Assembly: GCA_022842065.1 (NCBI GenBank)
Contig: JALHQH010000067.1
Span: 1-59,168, forward strand
Origin: Caldilineaceae bacterium
Lineage (GTDB): Bacteria > Chloroflexota > Anaerolineae > Caldilineales > Caldilineaceae
Direction: 5' to 3'
DNA length: 59,168 nt
The translations under genes and the position numbers were made by a program. The notes below the pieces were generated by a model. The model had not been told where the DNA came from. It saw nothing but the letters and a program-made list of their open reading frames with translations, and did no database searches. Positions 26,023 through 36,395 of the stretch are shown one piece after another. The first letter of the stretch is position 1. Every line of letters starts with the position of its first letter.

Positions 26023-29000
26023 CTACTTCATCTGGTAGTGCAGCCATTCCGTAATATCAGCTTTCCATAAACCTTTATCAGTATTAACCCAAAGAATTGT
26101 TCGATGTTCAACTGGTTCAACTTGTATTGAAAAGACATTTCTGGACTGGCCGAGATCTGTATTTGAAGCGAAGGTTTGAGCCCGTGAAAGATCCGAGCGC
26201 CACCAAACTAATGTTCCAGCAGTTGTCCCACCGATGTAAACAGGTGTCGACTCATTCAGGACGAGCGAACTAACAATTGTTGTCGTAATAATCGATTGGA
26301 TATTCCCATTCGTATGGATTGCCGAAGCCTCTAGTAATCCGCCGGCAACTATCCATTCACCGGCTTGCTCTACACTAAACACATTGCGCAGTGGACTTTC
26401 CGGTGCGATTTGTTGCCATTGGCCGTCAGGTGACCAAAGATACAATCCATCACTCGCCCCTACATAAAGCTGCTCATCTAACCAGTTTAGACTTCGAATT
26501 TGATTGAATGGTCCATCAGCGATTGGCTGCCATCCAACTTCCCCACGATCTCTACGCCATATGCGTCCCATTACATCACCTACGTACAAATCACCTGCGG
26601 AAGAGATGGTTATATCTATCTTGACTTCCTGACTACTATCGTTTATAGGCACCCAAGTTTGACCATCATCTTCGCTGCGTACTAAACCTACACCTTTTTT
26701 GTCAAACGCATACATACGTTGCGGTGTTACTGGATCGAGAAAGAGATCATTTACGCCAACGCCACTTTCTATGTATCTCTCCGTTTGAAATTGCCCGTTT
26801 CGATTCAAGACTGCGATTTTCGCCTCATCCATCAATCCAACATAAACCGCATTATCTCCACTCCAAATCGTCTCGCTCGTTCGGATATTTCGCAACTCAG
26901 CAATTGACTCCCAATGAATGATTGGTGGTTCAAAGGGCCACCGTTCCGTTTGGCCGGCAAAGAATAAGTAGACCAAGATGGGAACAGCAAAAATCAGCAA
27001 CGCACGCGTAACCCATCGCAATTGATTTATCCGCGTATGCTTGACCGATGCATCAAGAAACTCTCTTTCTGTAAGACTGATGCGGCCAGGGTGTTCATGA
27101 AGCCACTTGCGCGCACGATTCAACCTTTGTCCTTGATAGAGGTAGCTATCGCTGTATGTCTCGGTTCGCCAAACAACGGCGGCGTCGCGTATTTGACGAA
27201 ATATTCTGCCAGATTCCAGATCTTCCTCTAACCAATCACGTAGTCTGGGCCACTCGCGGATCAGCGCCTCGTGCGCTACTTCCACTTCCTCTTGGTCGGT
27301 CTGTGTATTGTGGCTGGTGACCAAGAGCCGCGCAGCCGCCAGTTGCTGGATCAGCGCCATGATGGGGGGCCGTTCCTCTGCCGTCGGGATCAACTCGTCA
27401 ACCACCACCCGCCGCCGCGTATCCCGCCGCGTCTCGCCTGGCAGCGCTTCTTCATCGAGCCGGGTCAGACGGAGCAAGAGCGCACGCATCCGTTCCTGAT
27501 CCGCGGCGAACAATCCTTGATAAATCGCCTCCGCGCTCCCGGCAACCGCCCGCTTGATCCCCCCCATCTCCCGGTATGCCACCGCCGGCAGCCACCGCCC
27601 ATAGCGCCGCTGCCACAACGCACGCAACCCATGTTGGAGGAGCGGCATTGCGCCCGGCTCACCCGCCACATCGTCGAGGATCGTGTTGGCCAGATCCGCC
27701 TCAAAACGCAAGCCCACGGTGCGCGCCTGTTGCTCCATCGCCGCCCGCAACTCACTGCTTGTCATGGGGCCGATGAGCAGTTGGTGTGCCAACATCCGGT
27801 CACGCAGAGGGGGATAACTCGCACACTCGCCCCAGAAGTCGGCGCGCATGGTCAGGATTACCCGCGGTGGCGGCTGCGCCCCCTTTGCCGAATCGGTTCC
27901 CCCGCCCGGCGCAACCAGGGCCAGCAGTTGTTGGAAGAAGCGCCGGCGCAGGGATTCGTCCGTACAGAGCGTGAAGCTCTCTTCAAATTGGTCCACGACC
28001 AGCAATGTCGGTTGCGCCACTTCTTCTTGATCTACCCCCAGTTGCGCAACGGCAACGGCAAGCGCGACAACCGGTTCGGCCCCCGGTGTCATGACATGGA
28101 CGGCGATTGTTGCGTATTGCTTTTGTAGCGCCGGAATCAGCCCGGCCAACACCAGCGACGACTTGCCGGAACCGGATGGCCCGAGAATCGCCAGAAAAGG
28201 CTGGTGTGCCAATCGTTCTCGCACCTGCTCGACCAACCCTTCGCGGCCAAAGAAGAAGGGCTGATCAGCCACCCCAAAGGCGATCAACCCGCGAAAGGGG
28301 CAGCGCGCATCGTACGCCGGTGGCGCGTTGCCCAGGCAGAGCGCCTTGAAACTCAGCTCAATCGCGCTGTCTGCGATCTGTTCGACCGTCATCTGCGCAT
28401 TGCGCCGTTCCATCACTTGCGCATCGGTTAACGACAGCTGGTCACGCTCCAGGTAGCGCCGCCACCCGTCAGCCGCAAACTGAAACTCTGTCTCTAGCAC
28501 CGGTGCCCGTTCAGCCACGAGTTTGCCCAGCGTATCCAGCCCATCAGCAATTTCCATGACAGTCAGTTCACGGTCCAGCGATTGGCTAAAGAGCGGCTGC
28601 CCACCGAGCCGGCTGTAGATCGCAGGCACGGTTACGTCGCTGCGTTCGGCAATCGCGTTGGTGGCCTCGACCAGCGCCCGGTCGACCTCGCCATGTTTCT
28701 GCAGATGGGCGTAGAAGCTGCCGGTGAGCAGTTGGGCCGTAGTAATCGAGACCTTTTCGGTCATGGCGATGACCGCGGGCATGCCCAATTCGCGCACAAG
28801 CCGCTGGGCCAGCCCCCCGAGCGCGCCTTCCGCTTCCGGCGCCGCGCTGTCACAGGTGGCGAGAAAGGCAAAGTGCGGTAGCCCCCGCCGCCCCCGCAGC
28901 CGCCCCAGCCGCCCCAGCCGTTCCAGCAGCTGGGTCGCGGTGACCCGAGCGAGTTCATGGTCACTGTTGGCCAGGAAGAGGCTCGTTTCGCCGCTCTTGT

Positions 29001-29703
29001 GATCGTAGTGGCCGTGGCAAACGACATGCACCAATGTATACGGCTGTTCCGTCAGCCGTTGACAGAGCGCATCGAGGCTGGCCGGACCAACAGCCTCCGG
29101 CACGCCATTTCCTGCTACATCCATATCGCCATCGGTGTAGGCAGCGGGGCTAGTCAGGAGGTCGAAGGGGATCCCGCCCAATGCCTGTCGCACCTGACCG
29201 GCTGTGGCTGCGGCATTGAAGTCAACGAGTCCATATTGGTCCAAACCGCTTGGGCAGGCAATGAGGACAAGGGCGCGTAGGTCACGACGCCCAATCGGCG
29301 GGTAGCGCCGGTCGGTCAGGCTGGGCAGATAGAGCGAGAAGAGGGTGCGTTGGTTGAGCAACAGAAAGTCCCACCCATTGCCGTTCTCGCCGGCAAAGGG
29401 TGCACAGAGCCGCTCCCAGCGCAGCACGCGCAATTCATCGGTCTCAACAAAGAGCAGCACCCGCATATCTTCGTTACTTTCGGCCAGGGCGCGCACAAAG
29501 GCATCGCGAATGGGCCCTTGGAAGAGCGCCTCGCCCAGCAATGTGCCGTAGGCCCGTGGCGTAACAGCCCGCAGCAACATACGCTGGTCAAGGGCCAGCA
29601 ACCCCTCGCTGCGGATCGGCAAGAAACCGGGCCGGATCTGCTCGGCAATCAGCGGCCAGCCATCATCAGTTTTGCGTTGGATCGTGAGTTCCAGTGTGAG
29701 CAT
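26023..29703 (-). CDS. CHAT protease fused to nSTAND NTPase and beta-propeller
   Basis: This is a 1226-residue protein. Residues 1 to about 390 form a CHAT domain (VVCHGHY near 229, FLATCDSAAPE near 283), so the His-Cys dyad is present. Residues about 480-880 form an nSTAND-type P-loop NTPase with GPSGSGKSSL near 513, LLVVDQFEESFTLC near 571 and helical winged-helix-like modules with EVAHEALIREWPRLRDW. A single membrane span lies near 905-925 (LLIFAVPILVYLFFAG). The C-terminus (about 950-1226) is a beta-propeller with repeats such as LYVGASDGLYLW. The logic resembles eukaryotic apoptosome-like switches: ligand on the propeller, NTP-driven oligomerisation, protease output. It starts 10 bases after the preceding gene. 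Confidence 0.9.
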   Translation of the reverse strand: MLTLELTIQRKTDDGWPLIAEQIRPGFLPIRSEGLLALDQRMLLRAVTPRAYGTLLGEALFQGPIRDAFVRALAESNEDMRVLLFVETDELRVLRWERLCAPFAGENGNGWDFLLLNQRTLFSLYLPSLTDRRYPPIGRRDLRALVLIACPSGLDQYGLVDFNAAATAGQVRQALGGIPFDLLTSPAAYTDGDMDVAGNGVPEAVGPASLDALCQRLTEQPYTLVHVVCHGHYDHKSGETSLFLANSDHELARVTATQLLERLGRLGRLRGRRGLPHFAFLATCDSAAPEAEGALGGLAQRLVRELGMPAVIAMTEKVSITTAQLLTGSFYAHLQKHGEVDRALVEATNAIAERSDVTVPAIYSRLGGQPLFSQSLDRELTVMEIADGLDTLGKLVAERAPVLETEFQFAADGWRRYLERDQLSLTDAQVMERRNAQMTVEQIADSAIELSFKALCLGNAPPAYDARCPFRGLIAFGVADQPFFFGREGLVEQVRERLAHQPFLAILGPSGSGKSSLVLAGLIPALQKQYATIAVHVMTPGAEPVVALAVAVAQLGVDQEEVAQPTLLVVDQFEESFTLCTDESLRRRFFQQLLALVAPGGGTDSAKGAQPPPRVILTMRADFWGECASYPPLRDRMLAHQLLIGPMTSSELRAAMEQQARTVGLRFEADLANTILDDVAGEPGAMPLLQHGLRALWQRRYGRWLPAVAYREMGGIKRAVAGSAEAIYQGLFAADQERMRALLLRLTRLDEEALPGETRRDTRRRVVVDELIPTAEERPPIMALIQQLAAARLLVTSHNTQTDQEEVEVAHEALIREWPRLRDWLEEDLESGRIFRQIRDAAVVWRTETYSDSYLYQGQRLNRARKWLHEHPGRISLTEREFLDASVKHTRINQLRWVTRALLIFAVPILVYLFFAGQTERWPFEPPIIHWESIAELRNIRTSETIWSGDNAVYVGLMDEAKIAVLNRNGQFQTERYIESGVGVNDLFLDPVTPQRMYAFDKKGVGLVRSEDDGQTWVPINDSSQEVKIDITISSAGDLYVGDVMGRIWRRDRGEVGWQPIADGPFNQIRSLNWLDEQLYVGASDGLYLWSPDGQWQQIAPESPLRNVFSVEQAGEWIVAGGLLEASAIHTNGNIQSIITTTIVSSLVLNESTPVYIGGTTAGTLVWWRSDLSRAQTFASNTDLGQSRNVFSIQVEPVEHRTILWVNTDKGLWKADITEWLHYQMK

Positions 29704-29713
29704 AATTGTTCTG

Positions 29714-32700
29714 CTATTCCCGCTTCAAAGCATCTAACGTCGCCGCATCAAAAATCACCGCCGGCTCTTCCCCTGCTTCCAACCGTGCGATCCACTCCTC
29801 CCGCAGCGCAACATCGCCACCACTTGCCTCAATAAAGAAGCGAAAATCTTCCAGTGCCCCCTCGATATCACCGGTCAGGGCACGGGCCAGACCGCGGCTG
29901 TCACGGTAAGCGGCAACATTGTCTTGTGGGGTGGCATCGGCCACCGCCCATGCACACGCCCCATTGACCACTTGCGCGGCAAAGCCATAGAGGCTACCCC
30001 ACCAACAGAGTTGATCCCAGGCCAGCGCCGCATCGGTCAGGTGGAATTGCCCCAGCTCTAACGCCAGCTCAATGTGTGCGAGCACAGTGGCGTCGTCATC
30101 AGCGGCCACCAAGTTGGCAATGGTCTCGACCACCGCCAGAAACGTCGCGGCCCTGGCGGCCACAACTGGATCAGGGAGAGACGCCAATGTGGGATCCAAT
30201 GCATACGCCTGGGCAAAGAGGGTGATGGCATGGGCAACTTCTCCCATGGCGGCCATGCGTTCCCCTTCTGCAACCAGTGCCCGTGCGGTAACAATTTCAT
30301 TTGTTATCTCTGTCACCGTCAATTTGTAGGCCGCCGAACTGCCTTCGCGACCGGCGATGATGATGTAGTTGCCGGCTTCCGGTAAAGTCACCTCTTGGAT
30401 TAACGCATCATAGCCATCGTGACCGCCGCCACTGTCGTCATCTTCGATAAGCGTTTCTCCGTTGGGCCCAATGAGTGTGAGGTAGGGATCAAAGTTACCC
30501 TCTTCGGTATCGACCAGCGAAATAGTGACCATTTGGCCGGCTATGGCAGTAAAGTACCACCTGGAGTGAATCTCCGTTGTAGAGGTGACCGGCGTGCCAA
30601 TCGTGATTGCTTGTGGCACGAGCCGCCTCGCTTCTTGTTCCGGTTTAAGATCCAACTCTAGATCGAGGTTAACTGCCTCTTCAAATTTCTGGGTAGCATG
30701 GATAATCTCACCGATACGGGCCAACTTCTGCCCCTGTTCAATAAGCGCTGGTACCGCAAAGTCCTTTAGCTCTTGAATTGGGACAATGTCCAAACCAGGA
30801 TCGAGAGCCAGCGCTTCAGTAAATTTTAGCGTAGCGCTGAGCACCTCTCCGATTCGAGCCATGTCTCGGCCCTCTTCAACGAGAGTCGGTGCAAAGAGTT
30901 GTCTAGCATATACCTCTGGAACAATGCTTAATTGAGGATCTAATCGTAAAGCTTCTTCAAATTTAATTGTGGCACTGATCATATTACCTGCCTGGGCTAA
31001 CCCAGTTCCTATTTCCATTGGTGAACAAGTTGGCCTATGGGGGGTATCTGGCAGGTATCTATTCCACTCAGCTTCTGTCATATTTCGTCCAGCTTGTTGA
31101 CAAGCTGTAGCAGCCATTTCGTTTAAGTCTATTGTCCAGATACGAACTGTGCCGTCGCTACTACCAGAAATTAACCTTGTCATATCAGGTGAAAATGCGA
31201 CACTATTTGTTCGATTTTCATGACCCGTAAATGCAAATGGTGGAGCTGCTAAATTTGTCATATCCCAAATACAGATAGAGTTGTCAGAACTTGCAGATGC
31301 AAGTTTCTCGCCTGAATTTCCGAATGCAACAGACGTTATATCGCTTAGGTGGCAGGGCAAAGAGTTTAGCGGTTGAAGTGTTTGTACATCCCATAACACT
31401 ATGTTGAAATCACTGCCGCCCGTGGCAAGCCAATGTCCATCGGGACTAAATGCGGCAGAAGAAAAGCTACTATCTCCTTCAAAAGTCGCGAGTAGCTCCC
31501 CAGTAAGAGGATTCCAAAGTCTTATTGTTCCATCTTCTCCGGCTGTTACTAGTGTGGCTCCATCAGGGCTAAAGTTTACAGCCCATACTGCTGCTTCTGT
31601 ATGTCCTAGAAGTGTAGCGAGTTGCTGCCCTGTACGTACATCCCATAGGCGTGCAGATCTATCCCAGCTAGCACTAGCAATCCTTGATCCATCTGGACTG
31701 AAAGATATTGATGAAACGCTGTCTGTGTGACCTTGGAATATTGCTGACTCCTCACCTAAATTGATATTCCAAATTCTAAACGTATTATCGGCGCTTGCCG
31801 ATGCCAACACACTATTATCGGGACTTATTGCAATGGACGTAACCCAGCTTTGATGACCAACAAAAGCACGTGGCTTTCTACCGATGTCATCAAGTCTCCA
31901 CTGATATATTACAGAGCCTGCTGCTGCAAAAATGCTAAGCCCATCGGGACTTACTGCGATGCTGCTTACGTTGTCTCCAACATCTACTATAGTGACCAAA
32001 CTTTGGCCCAGCACATCACGTAATGCGCGATCAAGCAACCAATGAATGTTCCGTCCTTCATCTGGATTGATCCGTACTGCTTCTGCAGCCAAAAGACGAG
32101 CTAACTCCTTTTGTTTGAATCTTTCCGTAAGAAGTTCTGGTGCTGTTGAAGCCAACACTTGAGCCAGTGCAATACGACTTTGTACGTCTGCTCGCTCTGA
32201 CTGAATGTGAGCATCATAGTTTGCACGATCGCCTTCATTACGCAATTGACGACCTTGGCGTGCCAGATAGATTGATGACACTAATGCCATCAGAGCAATC
32301 GCAGTTAACCCAATGGATAAATAACCAAATATACGAATCCGTCGCCGCTGCCGGGCATCCTGTTCCGTCCGCGCCCAAGCCGCCCGGCACGCGGCATAAA
32401 ACGCCTCCTCTGTCTCTGTCCACCCCTTGGGCAGCGTCGGAAATTGCTGGATCAGCGCGTAAAGCTCCGCCCCATGCAACACCAATCCTTCCAGCCGTCC
32501 CGCCCTGTCCCAGGCCGCGGCCTGCCGTTGAAACGGGCTCAGGTTGTGCGCGAACCATGCCTCATTCTCCCCCTGCACGGGCGCTAGCAGCCGGTCGTGG
32601 GCCAGTTCGAACCAGGTGGCACCGCGGCGTTTCTCGGCGCGTAGAAGGTGGGCATCGACCAATTGCCAAATCGCCACGTTCTGCAAGCCTACCGTGCGAT

Positions 32701-33787
32701 TTTGGCCCATCAACACCTGGCCACGGATGCCACTCTCGGTGATCAGTTGCGCGTTGACCCATTCACGCAGCAACCGGCCACCAACATCGGTTGCCAGGGC
32801 AACCCGGTCAACGGTCTCGGTGTAGTAGGCACGCAGGGCACTGTCCACGTCGCCAAAGGCGTCGACATCATCGACGCCAATCTCGTCGTCATTCGCAGCC
32901 AATCCTTGCCACAGACGCAGACAGACCACCTGTAGTTGCACCGGCTCGACAAAATCACCCAACGCAGCGTGGGTGCTGCCGTCCGTTTCCATGACCTGGA
33001 CAGTGCGCAGATCGTTGATCAATTTGTCGGCGGCAGTATCAGTGAAGGTGACGCCTTGCGCTGCCGCCGGTCTCTGCATGGCCTGGCGGGCCGCGTCCGG
33101 TCCCAGCAGTTCCAGGCGAAAGGTGGTGGCAAAGCGAGTGGGAATGGCGCGCAGATAGGGATCGAGACCGGCAAGAAACTCTTCGCGCATGGCAAAGAGC
33201 GCCCACCGTTGGCGATCCTGCAACACCTCGCCCACCTGGCGGAAGAACTCATGTTTGGCGTCACGGTCGGTGGGGTCGACGGTGAGGATCTCCTCAAACT
33301 GGTCAAAGATCAGCACATCGCCATGCCACTCATTCGCCCACGGCTCCTCGGCAACGGGGGCGTCCGCCGGTTCGTCAGGGGCCGGTGCGCGGTGGGGCGT
33401 ACGCAGCGCAAGGTATTCTGCCAGTGTCATAGCCGCCAGGTCACTGTGGGGCAGTGGCGCAAGCGCGTCGGGCAAATGGGCTTCCCACGAAAGCAACAGG
33501 CTGAAGATGTAGCGGTTGGCGATGCCACTGACCTGCTCTTCTGCCCCCAGGCTCACGCGCGCGGGGCGAAAGACGCGGAAGCCTTCCCGCGCCAATTCCG
33601 GGATCAGTGCCGCCTGAATGAGCGAAGTTTTGCCCGCGCCGGAGGGGGAGTAGAGCAGCACAATGCGCTCGGCGATCAACAGGTTGAGCAGTTGGCGCGT
33701 CTCGCGCGGGCGCCCGTAGAGCGTTTCGCCAATCTGAAAGGAAACGGGGCCAGGGTAGGGATTCGTGCGGATGTTTGGCTCTGTCAT
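29714..33787 (-). CDS. nSTAND NTPase with WD40, TPR-like and PPC domains
   Basis: This is a 1357-residue protein. The N-terminal nSTAND ATPase has LLYSPSGAGKTSL near residue 49 and VLIFDQFEEILTVDP near 163, then ELAHDRLLAPVQ. One membrane span lies near 490-515. Seven WD40-type repeats follow (about 600-900, e.g. VTSIAISPDNSVLASASADN). TPR-like EEAL/TEAL helical repeats come next (about 905-1045). A bacterial pre-peptidase C-terminal (PPC) beta-sandwich (WYFTAIAGQMVTISL...PYLTLIGPNGE, about 1055-1150) and another helical block end the protein. It has no visible effector domain, so it is a likely sensor/scaffold for the CHAT proteins on either side. Its ATG lies three bases after the CHAT-SIR2 stop, indicating coupling. 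Confidence 0.9.
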   Translation of the reverse strand: MTEPNIRTNPYPGPVSFQIGETLYGRPRETRQLLNLLIAERIVLLYSPSGAGKTSLIQAALIPELAREGFRVFRPARVSLGAEEQVSGIANRYIFSLLLSWEAHLPDALAPLPHSDLAAMTLAEYLALRTPHRAPAPDEPADAPVAEEPWANEWHGDVLIFDQFEEILTVDPTDRDAKHEFFRQVGEVLQDRQRWALFAMREEFLAGLDPYLRAIPTRFATTFRLELLGPDAARQAMQRPAAAQGVTFTDTAADKLINDLRTVQVMETDGSTHAALGDFVEPVQLQVVCLRLWQGLAANDDEIGVDDVDAFGDVDSALRAYYTETVDRVALATDVGGRLLREWVNAQLITESGIRGQVLMGQNRTVGLQNVAIWQLVDAHLLRAEKRRGATWFELAHDRLLAPVQGENEAWFAHNLSPFQRQAAAWDRAGRLEGLVLHGAELYALIQQFPTLPKGWTETEEAFYAACRAAWARTEQDARQRRRIRIFGYLSIGLTAIALMALVSSIYLARQGRQLRNEGDRANYDAHIQSERADVQSRIALAQVLASTAPELLTERFKQKELARLLAAEAVRINPDEGRNIHWLLDRALRDVLGQSLVTIVDVGDNVSSIAVSPDGLSIFAAAGSVIYQWRLDDIGRKPRAFVGHQSWVTSIAISPDNSVLASASADNTFRIWNINLGEESAIFQGHTDSVSSISFSPDGSRIASASWDRSARLWDVRTGQQLATLLGHTEAAVWAVNFSPDGATLVTAGEDGTIRLWNPLTGELLATFEGDSSFSSAAFSPDGHWLATGGSDFNIVLWDVQTLQPLNSLPCHLSDITSVAFGNSGEKLASASSDNSICIWDMTNLAAPPFAFTGHENRTNSVAFSPDMTRLISGSSDGTVRIWTIDLNEMAATACQQAGRNMTEAEWNRYLPDTPHRPTCSPMEIGTGLAQAGNMISATIKFEEALRLDPQLSIVPEVYARQLFAPTLVEEGRDMARIGEVLSATLKFTEALALDPGLDIVPIQELKDFAVPALIEQGQKLARIGEIIHATQKFEEAVNLDLELDLKPEQEARRLVPQAITIGTPVTSTTEIHSRWYFTAIAGQMVTISLVDTEEGNFDPYLTLIGPNGETLIEDDDSGGGHDGYDALIQEVTLPEAGNYIIIAGREGSSAAYKLTVTEITNEIVTARALVAEGERMAAMGEVAHAITLFAQAYALDPTLASLPDPVVAARAATFLAVVETIANLVAADDDATVLAHIELALELGQFHLTDAALAWDQLCWWGSLYGFAAQVVNGACAWAVADATPQDNVAAYRDSRGLARALTGDIEGALEDFRFFIEASGGDVALREEWIARLEAGEEPAVIFDAATLDALKRE

Positions 33788-33790
33788 CGC

Positions 33791-35866
33791 CTATTTCAAC
33801 CTTTCCAGCAACGCTTGTTGGAAATCATCGACACTGCCCCAGAAGATTGCCACATCGGTGTCCTGAAAGCGCGCTTCCAGATATTGGCGCGCCCCGATCG
33901 GCTCCAGAATGCGCTCCTCTTCGGGATTGATCTGGGCGGCGATGTGGGGATAGCGACTGCGCCGCTGTCCCCCTTCCCGCTGCATGATGCTGCGAAAGAG
34001 CACACGGAAGTCCCAATCATCGATCCGGAAGCCAAGAAAGAGCAGCCCCGTATCGGAAAAGACTCGCCGGACTTCGGAGGGAATCAAGTCGTTGTTGCTG
34101 GTAACCCCAATCAGATAGTCAAAGTAGTCATCCTCGGTGAGCACCAGTGACTCCGGCGCAGAGAGGTGGCCAAAGAGATGATAGATGAGCGGTCGTTCCG
34201 GTGCCGGCGGCTCATCCTCGTTCTCATCGTAGCGCAGCGGCAGTTGTTCAATCCCGGCGTTCCAGCGGCAAAACTCGTAGATCGGCTCCTTCCCTTGCGC
34301 CTTCAGCGCGTCAAAGAGCAGATTATCGGAGCTAGTTGTGATATAGATGGGCAGATCAAGCTGCGCCAACAGTTGGTAGATCGTCGGCTCCTGTTGACTG
34401 CGATAGAGGGCCCCTGCCGCACTCAGCAACTCTTCTAACGGGGCATCTTCCAGCGTCGCATCAAGCGCCTTGCCAAACTTCTGCCAGACTTCTCTGCGCA
34501 CATGCTCTTCCAGTTCAGACTCCAACAGGTAGCGTTGTTGGATCACGCTGACAAACTGGGCAACCTGCGGCAGATCCTCGCGTTGATGGGGTTCCAGCGG
34601 AAAGGCATACGTCTCCGCCCAGCGCTGCGCGATTTCCCGCCGCGAGCCGAGTAAGTTGTCGCCAATGCCCGGGCCAAGGATCGGTGTGCATTTCTTGCGT
34701 TTGATTGCATTCAGCAGCGCCGGCCACTGTTTCAGCCCCTGTCGATCATCCCCAAAGCCCGGCACATACCAGATCCGCCCGCTCTTGAGCCGCATAAACA
34801 AGACCGGCATCCACCAGTCGTGACGGTCACGCACCCGTCCACGCGCTGCGGCCATCGCTCGGTCAATTTGCCCGTCGCGGCGCAATTCCTCGAAGAAGTG
34901 CGGCATGAATTGGCGCACGGTCGCCATACTGATCTTGCCCTGCATTGCCAGTACCGCGGGCACGCCTACTTCGGCCAGCCGCGGTCCCAGCCCTGCCAGT
35001 GCACCGTCGTCCTGGGCAGTGACATCGCTATTCCCGTCCCCCGCACTCTGGCACGAAGCAAGTACCACCAATCGGGGACGCACGGAAAGTTCCCGCAGAC
35101 GCGTCACCAACTCGCTGCCGCGGGTGGGCTTGGTCTGGCCGCTCTCGTCTTCCAGATAAAGGACCGGTTCGCCGTTGGCCAGCGCACCGTGCGCCACCAG
35201 ATAGAGAATATCAACCTCATTGCGCAGGTGGTCGATGAGGTTGTCGAGCGTTGCCGTGCCCGGTTGGGCGATCGCGGTGCAGGCAATATCGCCCAACCCT
35301 ATGCGCGCGGTTTCCAGTTCCTGTTTCACGTTGACCGTGGCCATCTTCCACCGTTCGGTGATGTCGCCAGGCGCGGCAATGACCACCAGCGCGCGCAACT
35401 CCCGCTGGGGACGCAGCCGCACCGGCCGCCAATCGAGGCTGCTGAGGTAGCGGGAGAAGATGATATTTTCGTTGGTCAACAGCGGCGTAGCGGCTGCTGG
35501 ATCGGCAGCGCGATCTGTGGTGGGATCGATGAGGGTCTCCCAGCGCAGGTTGTGGAGTTCGGGCGCGCTGGGACCGATGAAGAGGCGCACCCGCAATGGT
35601 ACAGCTAAGCTTTGGGCCGCAGTCAGGGCTTTTTCAAAGGCAGCTTGGACCTTGGTCTCAACAAAGAGTGCTTGGGCCAAAGCTTGGCCTTGTGCCATCG
35701 GATCTGCCGCGCGCAACAGCGCCGCGCGATCAATGCGCAGCGGTTCCAGTTCACCATAGGCTGGGCGCACATCTGCGTCACTCTCCGGCTGGGCAAAGCG
35801 TAGGTCAACGTTGTAACTGTCTGCGTCACGGCGGTGGAGGGCAATTTCGAGTTCGGCTGCGGTCAT
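33791..35866 (-). CDS. CHAT protease fused to a SIR2 domain
   Basis: This is a 691-residue protein. The N-terminal half is a CHAT domain (LYLVAHGAL near 224, VVLASCQSAGDG near 270), with the catalytic dyad intact. The C-terminal half is a SIR2_2-like domain: KKCTPILGPGIGDNLLGS near 393 for NAD binding, PIYITTSSDNLLFDAL (the usual TTNYD-like motif) and YHLFGHL near 563 for the catalytic His region. Then come EDDYFDYL and LLFLGFRIDDWDFRVLF, typical of SIR2 domains in antiphage NADases. Expected outputs are proteolysis and NAD hydrolysis. A gene scar with a MITE lies immediately upstream. The upstream ribosome-binding site is weak. Confidence 0.9.
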   Translation of the reverse strand: MTAAELEIALHRRDADSYNVDLRFAQPESDADVRPAYGELEPLRIDRAALLRAADPMAQGQALAQALFVETKVQAAFEKALTAAQSLAVPLRVRLFIGPSAPELHNLRWETLIDPTTDRAADPAAATPLLTNENIIFSRYLSSLDWRPVRLRPQRELRALVVIAAPGDITERWKMATVNVKQELETARIGLGDIACTAIAQPGTATLDNLIDHLRNEVDILYLVAHGALANGEPVLYLEDESGQTKPTRGSELVTRLRELSVRPRLVVLASCQSAGDGNSDVTAQDDGALAGLGPRLAEVGVPAVLAMQGKISMATVRQFMPHFFEELRRDGQIDRAMAAARGRVRDRHDWWMPVLFMRLKSGRIWYVPGFGDDRQGLKQWPALLNAIKRKKCTPILGPGIGDNLLGSRREIAQRWAETYAFPLEPHQREDLPQVAQFVSVIQQRYLLESELEEHVRREVWQKFGKALDATLEDAPLEELLSAAGALYRSQQEPTIYQLLAQLDLPIYITTSSDNLLFDALKAQGKEPIYEFCRWNAGIEQLPLRYDENEDEPPAPERPLIYHLFGHLSAPESLVLTEDDYFDYLIGVTSNNDLIPSEVRRVFSDTGLLFLGFRIDDWDFRVLFRSIMQREGGQRRSRYPHIAAQINPEEERILEPIGARQYLEARFQDTDVAIFWGSVDDFQQALLERLK

Positions 35867-35988
35867 GCTGTTTTGTCCAATAAAAATTTAAAGGCGGTTT
35901 GGATCCATTATCGTGCAAAGAAGCTAACAGCGGACTGTTACCACTCTATCACATTGCTATCAGGACCCTTTGTACGATCAGGCCTTGC

Positions 35989-36385
35989 TCAACGCGGCGC
36001 GGCGTTTGTATTTGTTCCAAGCGTTAAGCCAATCAAGATCGGGTCGTGATCTGCAGAGCGGTAGGGCTCGGGCGCGTAATAGCCCGGCGGGGTTGAAGCG
36101 TATACCATAATCAGTAAACCGCAACGCTCGGCGGCTGAGCGGGGCCCTTATAGAGAAAACATGTAGAGTTGGCACAATTGTGTACTGCGCATCCCCTGAT
36201 GCGCAGTACACAATTGTGCCATGTTTCTCTGCTTTCTCTATTAGGGCGCGAAGCCAGAGAGCGTTGCGGTTTACTGATTATTGAGCACGTCGGGCTCATC
36301 CGCATTGATGTGCCAAACTGTTGCGCCGGTAACTTGGGGAAGAGAGTATTGCCGGCCAGGAGATGATCAACGTAGCCTGAATGGC
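35989..36385 (-). pseudogene. C-terminal remnant of an ExeM/NucH-like extracellular nuclease, split by a MITE
   Basis: On the minus strand the parts read GYVDHLLAGNTLFP, then (after a one-base slip) VTGATVWHINADEPDVLN, then, beyond the MITE, VYASTPPGYYAPEPY and RSADHDPILIGLTL to a stop at 35989. WHINADEP and SxDHDPxxxGL are hallmarks of extracellular nucleases of the endonuclease/exonuclease/phosphatase fold. Removing 36110-36278 plus one TA copy rejoins the last two parts in frame. The rest of the gene is missing; upstream lies a fragment of another gene. Confidence 0.7.
36110..36278. mobile_element. 169-bp MITE with TA target duplication
   Basis: Terminal inverted repeats of 20 bp (ATCAGTAAACCGCAACGCTC) are perfect and each is flanked by TA, as for IS630/Tc1-mariner-type elements. 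The centre carries the 23-bp palindrome 36171-36193/36198-36220, related to that at 647-706. It has no coding capacity. Excision with one TA restores the nuclease reading frame. Confidence 0.8.
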
Positions 36386-36395
36386 TGGCGCAAGA

